Source: Kaustia mangrovi (GTDB lineage Bacteria; Pseudomonadota; Alphaproteobacteria; Rhizobiales; Im1). Taken from it: a stretch of 64,000 bases of DNA. The notes under the pieces are model-generated. The model did no database searches. It was not told the DNA's origin and was given only the letters and a program-made list of their open reading frames with translations. The position numbers and the translations under genes are program-made. This document shows, in pieces, positions 55,616 to 64,000 of the stretch; the first letter of the stretch is position 1; each line of letters opens with the position of its first letter. Location of the stretch: NCBI RefSeq assembly GCF_015482775.1, contig NZ_CP058214.1, positions 3,152,501 through 3,216,500 of the forward strand, read 5' to 3'.

Positions 55616-57022
55616 TCAGCGCCCGCCCGCATAGCGGTCGCGGATCATGGCGAAGAGCGCGCGGATACCCTGGGCCTCGCCGCCGACGGGATGGCCGGGA
55701 TGCGCCTTGGGCGTCCAGCCATAGATGTCGAGATGGATATAGGCCTTCGCCTTCTCCACGAAGCGCTTGAGGAAGAGGGCGGCGACCACCGAGCCGGCGA
55801 AGGAGGAGTCCGAAATGTGGTTCACATCGGCGACCTTGCTGTCGAGCCAGCGGTCGTAGGGGCCCCACAGCGGCATGCGCCAGAGGGGATCGTTCTCCGC
55901 CGCCGCGTGGCGCGACAGGGCCGCGGCCAGCTCGTCGTCGTCGGTGTAGAAGGGCGGCAGATCGGGTCCGAGCGCGACGCGGGCCGCGCCGGTGAGCGTC
56001 GCCATGTCGATCATGAGATCGGGCGCGTCCTCGTCGGCAAGCGCCAGTGCGTCGGCGAGCACCAGCCGGCCCTCCGCATCCGTATTGCCGATTTCCACGC
56101 TGAGGCCCTTGCGGCTCGCCAGGACGTCGCCGGGGCGGAAGGCGTCGCCGGAGATCGCGTTCTCCACCGCCGGGATCAGCACGCGCAGGCGGACCGGCAG
56201 GTCGGCGGCCATGATCATGCGGGCGAGCGCCAGCACATTCGCCGCCCCGCCCATGTCCTTCTTCATGAGCGACATGGCGTTGCCGGGCTTGATGTTGAGG
56301 CCGCCGGTGTCGAAGCACACGCCCTTGCCGACCAGCGTGATATGCGGGCCGCTCGCCGGCCCCCACATCAGATCGATCAGCCGGGGCGCGCGGGGGCTCG
56401 CCCGCCCGACCGCATGGATCATGGGGAAGTTGCGCTTGAGATGCTCCTCCTCGTGCACGGTCTTCACATGGGCCTTGTAGGTCCGGGCGAGATCGCGCGT
56501 CGCGGCCTCCAGCTCGTCGGGACCCAGATCGTTGGCCGGGGTGTTGATGAGGTCGCGGGCGAGCGACACCGCGGTCGCCTCCGCCAGCACGTCGTCGCGA
56601 TCCACGCCTTCCGGCACGACGAGCCGCGCCCCGGCCTTCGCCGGCTTGCTCTTGTAGCGGTCGAAGCGATAGGCCTCCATGAGCCAGGCGAGCGCGGCGA
56701 GGCGCGGCGGGGACGGGATGTCGGCAAGGCTGTAGAGACCGTCCGGCAACAGGCTCGCCAGCCGTCCGGGCAGGAAGGGGTCGGCGTCGGTCGCGCGCTC
56801 CCCGAGCCCGAACAGCACGCCCTGCGGTGCGCCCGCCTCGCCGGGCAGGAGGACCATGCGCTCGCGCTGGCCCTTGAAACCTTGCGCCTGCGCCCAGGCG
56901 CGCTGGGCGTCCGGCAGCGCGTCGAGAACCGTCTCCACCGTGTCCCCTGCGGCAAGCCGGACGGGCACCGCGTCGCCTGCATGGGAGCTGCCGCTGTCTA
57001 CGAGGAGGTCGCCGGGTTTCAT
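55616..57022 (-). CDS. Leucyl aminopeptidase-family protein (M17)
   Basis: The 468-residue di-metal peptidase has the catalytic Lys/Asp region 'VGKGVCFDTGGLNIKPGNAM', 'MSLMKKDMGGAANVL' and the M17 signature 'NTDAEGRLVLADALA'. The N-terminal domain is divergent from classical PepA. It releases N-terminal residues from peptides in the cytoplasm. In this neighbourhood (NlpC/P60, Yej) it fits peptide and muropeptide turnover. Confidence 0.93.
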   Translation of the reverse strand: MKPGDLLVDSGSSHAGDAVPVRLAAGDTVETVLDALPDAQRAWAQAQGFKGQRERMVLLPGEAGAPQGVLFGLGERATDADPFLPGRLASLLPDGLYSLADIPSPPRLAALAWLMEAYRFDRYKSKPAKAGARLVVPEGVDRDDVLAEATAVSLARDLINTPANDLGPDELEAATRDLARTYKAHVKTVHEEEHLKRNFPMIHAVGRASPRAPRLIDLMWGPASGPHITLVGKGVCFDTGGLNIKPGNAMSLMKKDMGGAANVLALARMIMAADLPVRLRVLIPAVENAISGDAFRPGDVLASRKGLSVEIGNTDAEGRLVLADALALADEDAPDLMIDMATLTGAARVALGPDLPPFYTDDDELAAALSRHAAAENDPLWRMPLWGPYDRWLDSKVADVNHISDSSFAGSVVAALFLKRFVEKAKAYIHLDIYGWTPKAHPGHPVGGEAQGIRALFAMIRDRYAGGR

Positions 57023-57146
57023 GGTGTCTGCCCTTGTCTGTCGATCGGTGCCGCCACAATAACGAGCGGCCGCGGCGGCAGCAATGACAGGCCCGCCGGG
57101 TGCGGCAGGATGCGTGACCCGATCCTGTCGGTCAGGCCGTCGCGGA

Positions 57147-57353
57147 TTATTGCAGTGTCTTGCGTACGCTTGTGCCGCCCGCCTCGTCTGTCGGCGTCAG
57201 GCGTGTGTGTGCCGCATCGGTGCTGTCGCCCGGCGGACCGGCAAAGACGGATATCGCAGTGAGAATGGCAACGGACAGACCGGCGATCAGCAAGCCGTAC
57301 TCAATCGGCGTTGCCGCGATCCGGTCTCTGGATTGAGCTTCGGGCCTGGTCAC
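57147..57353 (-). CDS. Flp-type pilin
   Basis: GTG 57353 with GGAG 5 nt upstream gives a 68-residue product; the longer frame from 57401 lacks this. It has a short positive leader and then 'ATPIEYGLLIAGLSVAILT', the Flp/Fap pilin core with the conserved Glu at position +5 and Tyr. The residue before the expected prepilin cleavage is Ala rather than the usual Gly. No tad assembly genes are adjacent, so it is an orphan pilin dependent on a remote tad locus. Confidence 0.82.
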   Translation of the reverse strand: MTRPEAQSRDRIAATPIEYGLLIAGLSVAILTAISVFAGPPGDSTDAAHTRLTPTDEAGGTSVRKTLQ

Positions 57354-57651
57354 AATCTCTCCCCCGACAGGTGTGACGGCATGCGCGGCGCCGGACTTCA
57401 CGTGTATCGCCTCGCCCTATAATTGAACAATATCGAGCCCGAACCTGCAGAGTCCAGAACTTATATCAAACTTGAGACGATTAAAATTCTAATTGCCCAT
57501 TTTATACTTTAGACGAATACGCTGTACGTCTGATCGGGGGGCGATCCGGCAAGACGAACGGGGATGCGCGTGACCGCATGGCTGCTTTGTCGAGCCCGCG
57601 CTTCTCACCGGCGCCGGGAGCAGGCAGACTACGGCCCGTCTTCGGGAGGAC
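57354..57651. other. 298-bp AT-rich gap
   Basis: The segment from about 57415 to 57530 is distinctly AT-rich for this genome (for example ATTAAAATTCTAATTGCCC). It presumably contains the Flp pilin promoter and regulatory sites. No credible small gene and no clear dyad were found. Confidence 0.4.
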
Positions 57652-58944
57652 ATGAGGGAAGGGCAAGGGGTGAAGGCCTACGGCGCGAAGGCTTGGACGA
57701 TCTGGACGCTGGGCGCGCTCGCTTTCGGCTACGCCTTTTTCCAGCGCGTGGCGCCGAGCGTGATGGTCTCCGACCTCATGCGCGACTTCGCTGTGGGCGC
57801 GGCCGTGCTCGGCAATCTCTCCGCCCTCTATTTCTATCCTTATGTCGTTCTCCAGGTGCCGCTCGGCATCCTGACCGACCGCATCGGGGCGCGCATCGTG
57901 CTGTCGGGCGCCATGGCGCTCGCGGCCGCCGGCACGCTGATTTTCGGCACCGCCGGGGGGATCGGGGAGGCCTATGTCGGGCGCTTCCTCGTCGGCATGG
58001 GATCGGCGGCCTGCTTCATCGCCACGCTCAGCCTCTCCAGCCGCTGGTTCCCGCCGCACCGCTTCGCTTTCCTCGCGGGGATGTGCATGTTCTTCGCCAT
58101 GGCGGCCGGCGTCGGCGGGCAGGCGCCGCTCGCTGCGCTGATCGAGGTCACGGGGTGGCGCGCGGCCATGGTCGGCTCGGCCTGCTTTGCCGGCGCGCTG
58201 GCGCTCGTCGCCGCCATCGTGGTGCGCAACCGCCCGCCGGACGCGCCGCCGGCGCGCAGTGCGGCGACCGACTGGGCGGGGCTCGGGCGCGACCTGAAGC
58301 TCATCTTCCTCAATGGCGAGGTGTGGCTCATCGCGCTCGTGGCCACGGCGCTCTCCGGCGTCATGCTCGCCTTTGGCGGCCTGTGGGGCGTGCCCTACAT
58401 GATGGTGCGCTACGACCTCGCCCGGCCCGAGGCGGCGGCGCTGGTGTCGCTGATCCTCGTCGGCTGGGCGCTCGGCGCACCCTTCGGGGGCTGGCTGTCG
58501 GATGCGGTGAAGCGGCGCAAGGCCCCGCTCGTCGCCACATCCGCTGCGAGCTGCCTGCTGGCGGTGCTGCTGTTCCACGGCCCGCCTCTGCCGCTTGTGG
58601 CCTGTGCGGTGCTGATCGTCGTTCTGGGGCTCGTCGGCGGCAGTATGGTCTCCACCTATGCGCTCGCCCGAGAGGTCACGCCGCCCGGCACCCATGCGAC
58701 GGTGACCGGGCTCGTCAACGCCATGACGGTCGCCGCCGGGGCGGTTCTCCAGCCCGCGGTCGGCTTCCTGCTCGACCTCAACTGGGCCGGCGGCATGGCG
58801 GAGGGCGCACGCATCTACGCGCAGGCGACCTACGAGACCGCCTTCCTCTCCATTGTCGGATGGGCCGCGATGGGGCTCGTCGCCAGCCTGTTCCTGCGCG
58901 AGACCTATTGCCGCCCGATGGTGACCGAGGCCGCCGCCGGGTAG
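57652..58944 (+). CDS. Major facilitator superfamily transporter
   Basis: The 430-residue protein has 12 predicted membrane helices. The loop 2-3 motif appears as 'GILTDRIGARIVLSG' (G-x-L-a-D-R-x-G-x-R), and its counterpart in the second half as 'GGWLSDAVKRRKAPL'. It resembles MFS carriers of unknown substrate; 'FAFFQRVAPSVM'-like opening residues occur in organic-acid permeases. GGGAGG is only 2 nt from ATG 57652, so GTG 57670 is an alternative start. Its 3' end overlaps the rhodanese gene by 40 bp on the other strand. Confidence 0.88.
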   Translation: MREGQGVKAYGAKAWTIWTLGALAFGYAFFQRVAPSVMVSDLMRDFAVGAAVLGNLSALYFYPYVVLQVPLGILTDRIGARIVLSGAMALAAAGTLIFGTAGGIGEAYVGRFLVGMGSAACFIATLSLSSRWFPPHRFAFLAGMCMFFAMAAGVGGQAPLAALIEVTGWRAAMVGSACFAGALALVAAIVVRNRPPDAPPARSAATDWAGLGRDLKLIFLNGEVWLIALVATALSGVMLAFGGLWGVPYMMVRYDLARPEAAALVSLILVGWALGAPFGGWLSDAVKRRKAPLVATSAASCLLAVLLFHGPPLPLVACAVLIVVLGLVGGSMVSTYALAREVTPPGTHATVTGLVNAMTVAAGAVLQPAVGFLLDLNWAGGMAEGARIYAQATYETAFLSIVGWAAMGLVASLFLRETYCRPMVTEAAAG

Positions 58945-59363
58945 CGGGCGAGGGGCAGGCCGCGCGCGATCCAGCCGGGCCCGTTGGCGCCGCCGGTCAT
59001 GCCTTCGGGCACGTCGATCACATTGGTGAAGCCGGCAAGCGAGAGCCGTTCCTGCAGGCGCGCGGAGCGCCCGCCGCTGGCGCAGATCACCGCGACGGGT
59101 GTGGAGGGGTCGCCGCCAAGCGCGTCCAGAAGCTCGTCGCGGAAGGAGCCGTCGCGCATGTCCAGGGGAACCGCGCCCGCGCCGATACCGGTGCGGCGCC
59201 ATTCGGGCGGCGTGCGGATATCGACGAGCACCAGAGTGCCCGCCCGGGCCCGCTCATAGGCTTCCCCCGGGGCGATCCCGGCTTCGTCGGCGTGCAGGGC
59301 GGACCCTGCGAGAAGTCCGAACAGGACCGCGAAGAGCGGTGCGATGGCGCGACGTGCAAGCAT
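58905..59363 (-). CDS. Periplasmic rhodanese-domain protein
   Basis: The 152-residue precursor starts at ATG 59363 with GGAGG 6 nt upstream. It has a signal peptide (residues 1-25, 'LFAVLFGLLAGSALHA') and a single rhodanese domain. The active-site loop 'VICASGGRSARLQ' has Cys and matches a persulfide-forming loop. It may transfer sulfane sulfur in the periplasm. It is followed by the copper ATPase gene on its upstream side and may be linked to metal or sulfur stress. Confidence 0.88.
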   Translation of the reverse strand: MLARRAIAPLFAVLFGLLAGSALHADEAGIAPGEAYERARAGTLVLVDIRTPPEWRRTGIGAGAVPLDMRDGSFRDELLDALGGDPSTPVAVICASGGRSARLQERLSLAGFTNVIDVPEGMTGGANGPGWIARGLPLARYPAAASVTIGRQ

Positions 59364-59456
59364 GGCAGACCTCCAATCCCCGAAAAGGATAGACGACATG
59401 CCGGGCGCGACGAAATCAAAAGGCCGGGAGCGGGCAGGAGCCGCTTTGCATTCGCT

Positions 59457-61745
59457 CTACAGCTTCACCCGTCTCAGCCGCAGCGCGTTGCCGACGACGG
59501 AGACGGAGGACAGGCTCATGGCCGCCGCCGCGATGATCGGCGACAGCAGGATCCCGAAGGCGGGATAGAGCACGCCGGCTGCGATCGGCACGCCGAGCGC
59601 ATTGTAGATGAAGGCGAAGAACAGGTTCTGCTTGATATTCGCCATCACGGCCTCCGACAGGCGGCGCGCGCGCAATATGGCCCTGAGGTCGCCTTTCATG
59701 AGCGTCACGGGCGCGCTTTCCAGCGCGACATCGGAACCGGTCCCCATGGCGATGCCGATATCGGCGGCGGCAAGCGCCGGCGCGTCGTTCACGCCGTCGC
59801 CCGCCATGGCGACCATGCGGCCCTCGCCCTGGAGCGCCTTGACGAGGTCGACCTTGCCTTCCGGCAGGATCTCCGCCTCGATCCGGTCTATGCCGAGGGG
59901 GCCTGCGACCGCCTTGGCCGTTCCGGGCGTGTCCCCGGTCGCCATCACGACGGTAAGACCGTCCGCCTTGAGCGCGCGGATCGCGTCGGGCGTGGTCTCC
60001 TTGACAGGATCGGCGACGGCGACGAGGCCGGCGACGGTGCCGTCCACGGCGACATACATGGCCGTCTTGCCCGTCTCGCGCAGCTCATCGGCGGTTCCGT
60101 CCAGGTCGTCGGTGGCGATGCCGAGCTCGCCCATCATGGCGCGGTTGCCGAGGGCGACTGCCTTGCCGCCGATCCGGCCCTTCACGCCCTTGCCCGTGAC
60201 CGCCTCGAAGTCGTCCGTCGGCGACAGGGCGACGCCGCGCTCCTCCGCGCCCGCGACAATGGCCTCCGCCAGCGGGTGCTCGCTTGCCCGCTCCAGGCTG
60301 GCCGCGAACCGCAGGAGCTCGTCCTCCTCCATGGCTCCGGCCGGGACGACATCGGTAAGGCGCGGGCGGCCTTCCGTCAGCGTGCCGGTCTTGTCGACGA
60401 CCAGCGTGTCCACCTTGGCGAAGCGCTCCAGCGCCTCGGCATTGCGGAACAGCACGCCGCCCTGCGCCCCGCGGCCCGTGCCGACCATGATCGACATCGG
60501 GGTGGCGAGCCCGAGCGCGCAGGGGCAGGCGATGATGAGCACGCTCACGGCCACCACGAGCCCGTAGGCGAGCCGGGGTTCGGGCCCGAAAACCGCCCAG
60601 GCGGCAAAGGCGATTATGGCCACGGCGACGACCGACGGAACGAACCAGCCCGCGAAGATGTCGGCGAGCCGCTGGATCGGCGCGCGCGAGCGCTGGGCCT
60701 CCGCCACGAGATTGACGATGCGCGAGAGCATCGTGTCGGCGCCGACGCGGGACGCCTCCATGACGAAGGAACCGGTCTTGTTGAGCGTGCCGCCCGTCAC
60801 ATCGTCGCCGGGGGTCTTCTCCACGGGCAGGGGCTCGCCGGTCAGCATGGATTCATCCACGCTGGACGAGCCCTCCACGAGCCTGCCATCCACGGGAACC
60901 TTGTCGCCGGGGCGCACGCGCAGGCGGTCGCCGGTCTCCACACGGTCGAGCGAGACTTCCTCTTCCGAGCCGTCCTCGCGGACGCGCCGCGCCATCTCCG
61001 GCGCGAGATCGAGCAGGGCACGGATGGCGCCGGAGGTGCGCTCGCGCGCCTTGAGCTCCATGATCTGGCCGACCAGCACGAGGAGCACGATGACTGCGCC
61101 CGCCTCGAAATAGACCGCAACCGCACCGTTCGCGTCCCGGAAACCCTCCGGGAATATGCCGGGCGCGAGGGCGGCGACCACGCTGTAGGCATAGGCGGCG
61201 CCGACGCCGATGCCGATCAGCGTCCACATATTGGGATTGAGCGTCCTGAGCGAGGTCCAGCAGCGCTGAAAGAAGGTCCAGCCGCCCCAAAGGATCACGG
61301 GCGTGGCGAGCACGAGCTGGGTCAGTACGAAGAGGCGGGCCCCCAGCCAGTCCTCGAAGGGCACGCCCAGATGGCCGCCCATCTCCAGGACGACGATGGC
61401 CAGCGCGAAGGGAAGGCTGACCCAGAACTTGCGCGTGAAGTCGACGAGCTCCGGGTTCGGCCCTTCCTGCGCGGAGGGTACGCCCTTCGGCTCGAGTGCC
61501 ATTCCGCAGATCGGGCAGGCGCCCGGCTTGTCGCGCACGATCTCCGGGTGCATCGGACAAGTGTAGAGCGTGCCGGCCGGCTGGGGTTCGGGCTCGGGCG
61601 CGCCGCCGAGATAGCTGTCCGGATCGGCGGCGAACTTGTCGTGGCAGCCCCTGGAGCAGAAATAGTAGCGCTCGCCGCCATGCTCGCGGGTGTACTGCGC
61701 GGTATCGGGATCGACGGTCATCCCGCAGACGGGATCGCGTGCCAT
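59457..61745 (-). CDS. Copper-type P1B ATPase with N-terminal YHS and HMBD domains
   Basis: The ~762-residue heavy-metal pump has an N-terminal YHS domain ('[10 protein letters not shown]', '[12 protein letters not shown]'), an HMBD segment ('[15 protein letters not shown]' and '[11 protein letters not shown]'), eight membrane helices, the TGE loop '[14 protein letters not shown]', transport motif '[11 protein letters not shown]' and phosphorylation motif 'DKTGTLTEG'. No HMA domain is present. It should export Cu(I) or Ag(I) from the cytoplasm. ATG 61745 (GGAAGGA upstream) is preferred; ATG 61778 extends it by 11 residues without a ribosome site. Confidence 0.92.
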   Translation of the reverse strand: MARDPVCGMTVDPDTAQYTREHGGERYYFCSRGCHDKFAADPDSYLGGAPEPEPQPAGTLYTCPMHPEIVRDKPGACPICGMALEPKGVPSAQEGPNPELVDFTRKFWVSLPFALAIVVLEMGGHLGVPFEDWLGARLFVLTQLVLATPVILWGGWTFFQRCWTSLRTLNPNMWTLIGIGVGAAYAYSVVAALAPGIFPEGFRDANGAVAVYFEAGAVIVLLVLVGQIMELKARERTSGAIRALLDLAPEMARRVREDGSEEEVSLDRVETGDRLRVRPGDKVPVDGRLVEGSSSVDESMLTGEPLPVEKTPGDDVTGGTLNKTGSFVMEASRVGADTMLSRIVNLVAEAQRSRAPIQRLADIFAGWFVPSVVAVAIIAFAAWAVFGPEPRLAYGLVVAVSVLIIACPCALGLATPMSIMVGTGRGAQGGVLFRNAEALERFAKVDTLVVDKTGTLTEGRPRLTDVVPAGAMEEDELLRFAASLERASEHPLAEAIVAGAEERGVALSPTDDFEAVTGKGVKGRIGGKAVALGNRAMMGELGIATDDLDGTADELRETGKTAMYVAVDGTVAGLVAVADPVKETTPDAIRALKADGLTVVMATGDTPGTAKAVAGPLGIDRIEAEILPEGKVDLVKALQGEGRMVAMAGDGVNDAPALAAADIGIAMGTGSDVALESAPVTLMKGDLRAILRARRLSEAVMANIKQNLFFAFIYNALGVPIAAGVLYPAFGILLSPIIAAAAMSLSSVSVVGNALRLRRVKL

Positions 61746-61824
61746 GGCTGCCTGGTCCTTCCGGTTCGTGTCTCCCATCAGATGGGGGTTCCCATCATGG
61801 TAAGGTCAAGAGCCGCCGTTCGGA

Positions 61825-62718
61825 TCAGCCGGGCGGGGGCGGCGTCTTCGCGCCTTCCTCCACGAGCCACTCGACGAAGACGTCGGCGGACGGGTTGCGC
61901 CGGCGCGGGCGCAGGGCGACATAGGCGCGGCTGTTCGCCTTGAAGCCGAAGGGGGCGACGAGGCGTTCCGCCGCAATGTCGTCGGCCACGAGCGACCACA
62001 GCCCCATGCCGACGCCGAGCCCGCTCATCGCCGCCTCGATCATGAAATAGAGATGCTCGAACTCGCTCTCGCTGGCGGGCGTCACCGCATCGACGCCCTC
62101 GAGGTCGAACCATTCCGCCCAGGCATGGCGCCGTGTCTGGGTGTGCAGGAAGGTGAAGGCGGCAAGGTCCGACGGGGTGCGCACTGGCCGCTCCGCCATC
62201 AGCTTGGCCGACAGCACGGGGCCGGCATGCTCCGGCAGGAACGGGATCACCTCGTCGGAGCGCGCATGTGGCTGCTTCACGGAGCGGATGGCGAGGTCGA
62301 GATTCTCCCGCGCGAAGTCGACCGGCACGTCGGAGGCCTGCAGCCTGAGATCGATATCGGGATAGCGCGCCTTGAAACGGTAGAGCCGCGGAATCAGCCA
62401 GCGCATCATCAAGGTACCGAAGCAGGAGACGACGAGCTCGCCCCTGGCGGTCTGGGAGACGGAGCGCACGCCGCTCTCCACAAGGTCGAGCGCGCTGGTG
62501 AGCACCGGCAGGAGGCGCCGCCCGGCCGCCGTCAGCCGCTGCTGGTTGCGCGGCCCCTCGAACAGCGCCACGCCGAGGATCTCCTCAAGCTGGCGGACCT
62601 GCCGGCTGACCGCTCCGTGGGTGACCGCGAGCTCGTCCGCCGCGGCGCTGATCTGTTCGTGCCGGCCGGCGGCCTCGAAGGCCTTCAGCGCGTTCAAGGG
62701 AGGCAGGTTGCGTCTCAT
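61825..62718 (-). CDS. LysR-family transcriptional regulator (GcvA-like)
   Basis: The 297-residue protein has the N-terminal helix-turn-helix 'FEAAGRHEQISAAADELAVTHGAVSRQVRQLE' (recognition part AVSRQVR) and a periplasmic-binding-like effector domain. 'LPPLNALKAFEAAGRH' is characteristic of the GcvA subgroup. It is divergent from the DMT transporter gene across a 202-bp region with an inverted-repeat operator candidate and a long hairpin, so the transporter is its probable target. Confidence 0.9.
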   Translation of the reverse strand: MRRNLPPLNALKAFEAAGRHEQISAAADELAVTHGAVSRQVRQLEEILGVALFEGPRNQQRLTAAGRRLLPVLTSALDLVESGVRSVSQTARGELVVSCFGTLMMRWLIPRLYRFKARYPDIDLRLQASDVPVDFARENLDLAIRSVKQPHARSDEVIPFLPEHAGPVLSAKLMAERPVRTPSDLAAFTFLHTQTRRHAWAEWFDLEGVDAVTPASESEFEHLYFMIEAAMSGLGVGMGLWSLVADDIAAERLVAPFGFKANSRAYVALRPRRRNPSADVFVEWLVEEGAKTPPPPG

Positions 62719-62733
62719 GTTCGTCAGGAAAAC

Positions 62734-62766
62734 TCACAAACCGTCTCAGATCAAATCGTTTTGTGA
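62734..62766. promoter_or_regulatory. Operator-like inverted repeat next to the LysR gene
   Basis: TCACAAACCG (62734-62743) and CGTTTTGTGA (62757-62766) match at 9 of 10 positions as an inverted repeat with a 13-bp centre that itself contains GATCAAATC. It starts 16 bp upstream of the LysR start codon, the usual place for a LysR autoregulatory site. Confidence 0.5.
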
Positions 62767-62813
62767 CAGGACCGATCCGGGCTACAGGCTGGAGCTGTCC
62801 CGAATGGTCGAGA

Positions 62814-62895
62814 CGGCACCGGCCCGCTCCCCCACCCGGCTACCCATGAGATCATACTTCCGTGGGTGGCCGGGTGGGGGAGCGGGCCGGTGCCG
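62814..62895. repeat. Very long hairpin: 33-bp inverted repeat with 16-nt loop
   Basis: Arms 62814-62846 and 62863-62895 are complementary at 32 of 33 positions; the loop is 62847-62862 (GAGATCATACTTCC region). The arms are almost pure GC (beginning CGGCACCGGCCCGC). There is no T-run after it and the right arm ends 25 bp before the DMT transporter start. It may be a copy of a genome-wide intergenic repeat or a leader structure that blocks ribosome access. Confidence 0.85.
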
Positions 62896-62920
62896 CCCGG
62901 CAAGAAGACACGTGGTTGCA

Positions 62921-63766
62921 ATGGATGCTGTCACCTTCGCGGCGGTGATCGTCGCCGCCAGCCTGCATGCGGCATGGAACGCCATCATCAAGCTGGGGCT
63001 CGACCAGTTCCTGTCCATGACGCTCCTGTCGGTGGTTTCCGGCCTGATCTCGCTGGCGTTCATCCCGTTCCTGCCCCTGCCCGCCATCGAGGCCTTGCCG
63101 TTCCTCGCCGCGACGGTCTGCTGCCATACGGGCTACAAGCTGTTCCTGCTGCAGGCCTACAAGGCGGGCGATCTGGGGCAGGTCTATCCGCTGGCGCGGG
63201 GCACGGCGCCGCTCATCGTCGCGGTTGTCGGGGTGGCTCTGCTGTCGGAGCATCTCGCGCCGCTCGCCTGGGCGGGCATCGCGGTCCTCGTCGGCGGGGT
63301 CTGGCTCATGTCGCTGCGCGGCGGGCGCGACCTCGCCCGGATGGAGCGCAAGGGCGTGATGGCCGCGCTCGCCACCTCCGCCTTCATCGCCGGCTATACG
63401 CTGATCGACGGCACCGGCGCGCGCATCGCCGGCACCGCCTCCGGCTACACGGTGTGGCTGTTCCTGTTCGACGGCATCGCCATGGCCACCATCGCGGTGG
63501 TGCTGAGGGGGCCGAGTGCCTTCATGCGCATGTCGGGGGCGTGGAAGGGCGGCGCCGTCGCCGGTGCCCTGTCGCTCGGCGCCTACTGGATCGCCATCTG
63601 GGCCATGACGCGCGCGCCGATCGCCATGGTCGCGGCGCTGCGCGAGACCTCGGTGCTGTTCGCCGTGCTGATCTCGGCCGCCGTCCTCAAGGAGCCGCTG
63701 ACACGCTGGCGCACGGCCGCGGCCCTCCTGATCGTCGGGGGTGCTGCCGCGCTCCGACTCGGGTAA
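62921..63766 (+). CDS. EamA/DMT-superfamily transporter
   Basis: The 281-residue protein has ten predicted membrane helices and two EamA-type halves: residues ~1-130 ('SLHAAWNAIIKLGLDQF', 'LARGTAPLIVAVVGVALL') and ~150-281 ('APIAMVAALRETSVLFA', 'LKEPLTRWRTAAALLIVGG'). DMT proteins export or import metabolites and drugs; the substrate is unknown. The ribosome site before ATG 62921 is weak, consistent with control by the upstream hairpin; GTG 62912 is an alternative. Confidence 0.88.
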   Translation: MDAVTFAAVIVAASLHAAWNAIIKLGLDQFLSMTLLSVVSGLISLAFIPFLPLPAIEALPFLAATVCCHTGYKLFLLQAYKAGDLGQVYPLARGTAPLIVAVVGVALLSEHLAPLAWAGIAVLVGGVWLMSLRGGRDLARMERKGVMAALATSAFIAGYTLIDGTGARIAGTASGYTVWLFLFDGIAMATIAVVLRGPSAFMRMSGAWKGGAVAGALSLGAYWIAIWAMTRAPIAMVAALRETSVLFAVLISAAVLKEPLTRWRTAAALLIVGGAAALRLG

Positions 63767-63849
63767 ACTCTTCTCCCATTTCACGGAGGCAACCCGTGAT
63801 GCGCCCCCATCGATCGGGTGTCGGGGGCACAACAGGAAAGACGGAACCC

Positions 63850-64000
63850 ATGTCGGATCAAAGCCAACGGACGGACGCCGGGCTGGTCAGCGGGAATCGC
63901 GGCTGGTTCATCGTGCTGGGGATCGTGATGATCGTCCTCGGGGCGCTCGCCATCCTGTTTCCCTGGGTCATGACGCTCGCCGCGGAGCTGCTGGTCGGCA
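63850..64000 (+). CDS. HdeD-like (DUF308) membrane protein, N-terminal part
   Basis: ATG 63850 opens a frame that runs off the window end. The 50 visible residues begin 'MSDQSQRTDAGLVSGNRGW' and continue with a first membrane helix 'FIVLGIVMIVLGALAILFPW', typical of the HdeD acid-resistance family. The rest of the protein is outside the window, so the assignment rests on the first repeat only. Confidence 0.65.
   Translation, partial: MSDQSQRTDAGLVSGNRGWFIVLGIVMIVLGALAILFPWVMTLAAELLVG

Noticed and set aside
57564-61943. A 1,459-codon plus-strand open frame
   Set aside because: It runs through the MFS, rhodanese and copper ATPase genes in the wrong frames, has no recognisable domain and is an artefact of high GC at codon position 3.

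Overview
This 64-kb window is chromosomal DNA of a GC-rich alphaproteobacterium, most likely from the Hyphomicrobiales (Rhizobiales) or a close relative. The evidence is the set of conserved gene neighbourhoods: argB - HAD 5'-nucleotidase - dapD - dapE - truA/fmt/def, dnaX - ybaB - recR beside a small SRP RNA, and pheA - kdsB - membrane cytochrome c. An alphaproteobacterial-type LexA box (GTTC-N7-GTTC) and many ATGA start/stop overlaps fit this. No tRNA, rRNA, CRISPR array, transposase or integrase was seen.

Layout. 1-5.6 kb: end of a peptide-type (Dpp/Opp) ABC operon with a fused permease-ATPase and a GntR regulator. 5.7-6.6 kb: a small RTX-repeat protein and a 63-residue conserved protein. 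6.6-17.4 kb: a complete phosphonate (C-P lyase) locus in two units facing each other: phnCDE plus a 2H-phosphoesterase gene on the plus strand, and phnG-H-I-J-K-L-M, a PhnZ-like HD oxygenase and phnN on the minus strand. Each unit starts with a recognisable PHO box. 17.4-24 kb: FAH-family hydrolase, FadR-type regulator with tandem operators, FAD oxidoreductase, L,D-transpeptidase, 3-hydroxyacyl-CoA-dehydrogenase-type enzyme, RlpA-like protein and a zinc alcohol dehydrogenase.

24.1-36 kb: arginine and lysine synthesis (argB, dapD, dapE) and translation/tRNA genes (truA, fmt, def). The block is interrupted between the 5'-nucleotidase gene and dapD by about 3 kb that looks foreign. It holds a GSU2403-like nucleotidyltransferase gene, a GlxA-type AraC regulator and a DUF4242 gene, and it contains a second, truncated copy of the dapD promoter and 5' end (about 200 bp, about 93% identical by eye).

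36-44.8 kb: AmpG-like permease, recR, ybaB, dnaX, SRP RNA, nudC, pheA, kdsB and an anchored cytochrome c with an acidic repeat tail. 44.8-52.5 kb: a Yej-type (microcin C/oligopeptide) ABC operon with two tandem binding-protein genes. 52.6-64 kb: GhrA-like reductase, an unrecognised gene behind a perfect LexA box, NlpC/P60 protein with MarR regulator, M17 aminopeptidase, an orphan Flp pilin, MFS transporter, rhodanese, copper-type P1B ATPase, LysR regulator, DMT exporter and the start of an HdeD-like protein.

Functional themes are solute import (three ABC systems), phosphorus scavenging under PhoB, and envelope and peptide turnover (L,D-transpeptidase, RlpA, NlpC/P60, AmpG, Yej, aminopeptidase). 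The least explained parts are the dapD duplication/island, the SOS-box gene, the phosphoesterase and HD oxygenase inside the phn locus, and a 33-bp-arm hairpin near 62.8 kb.
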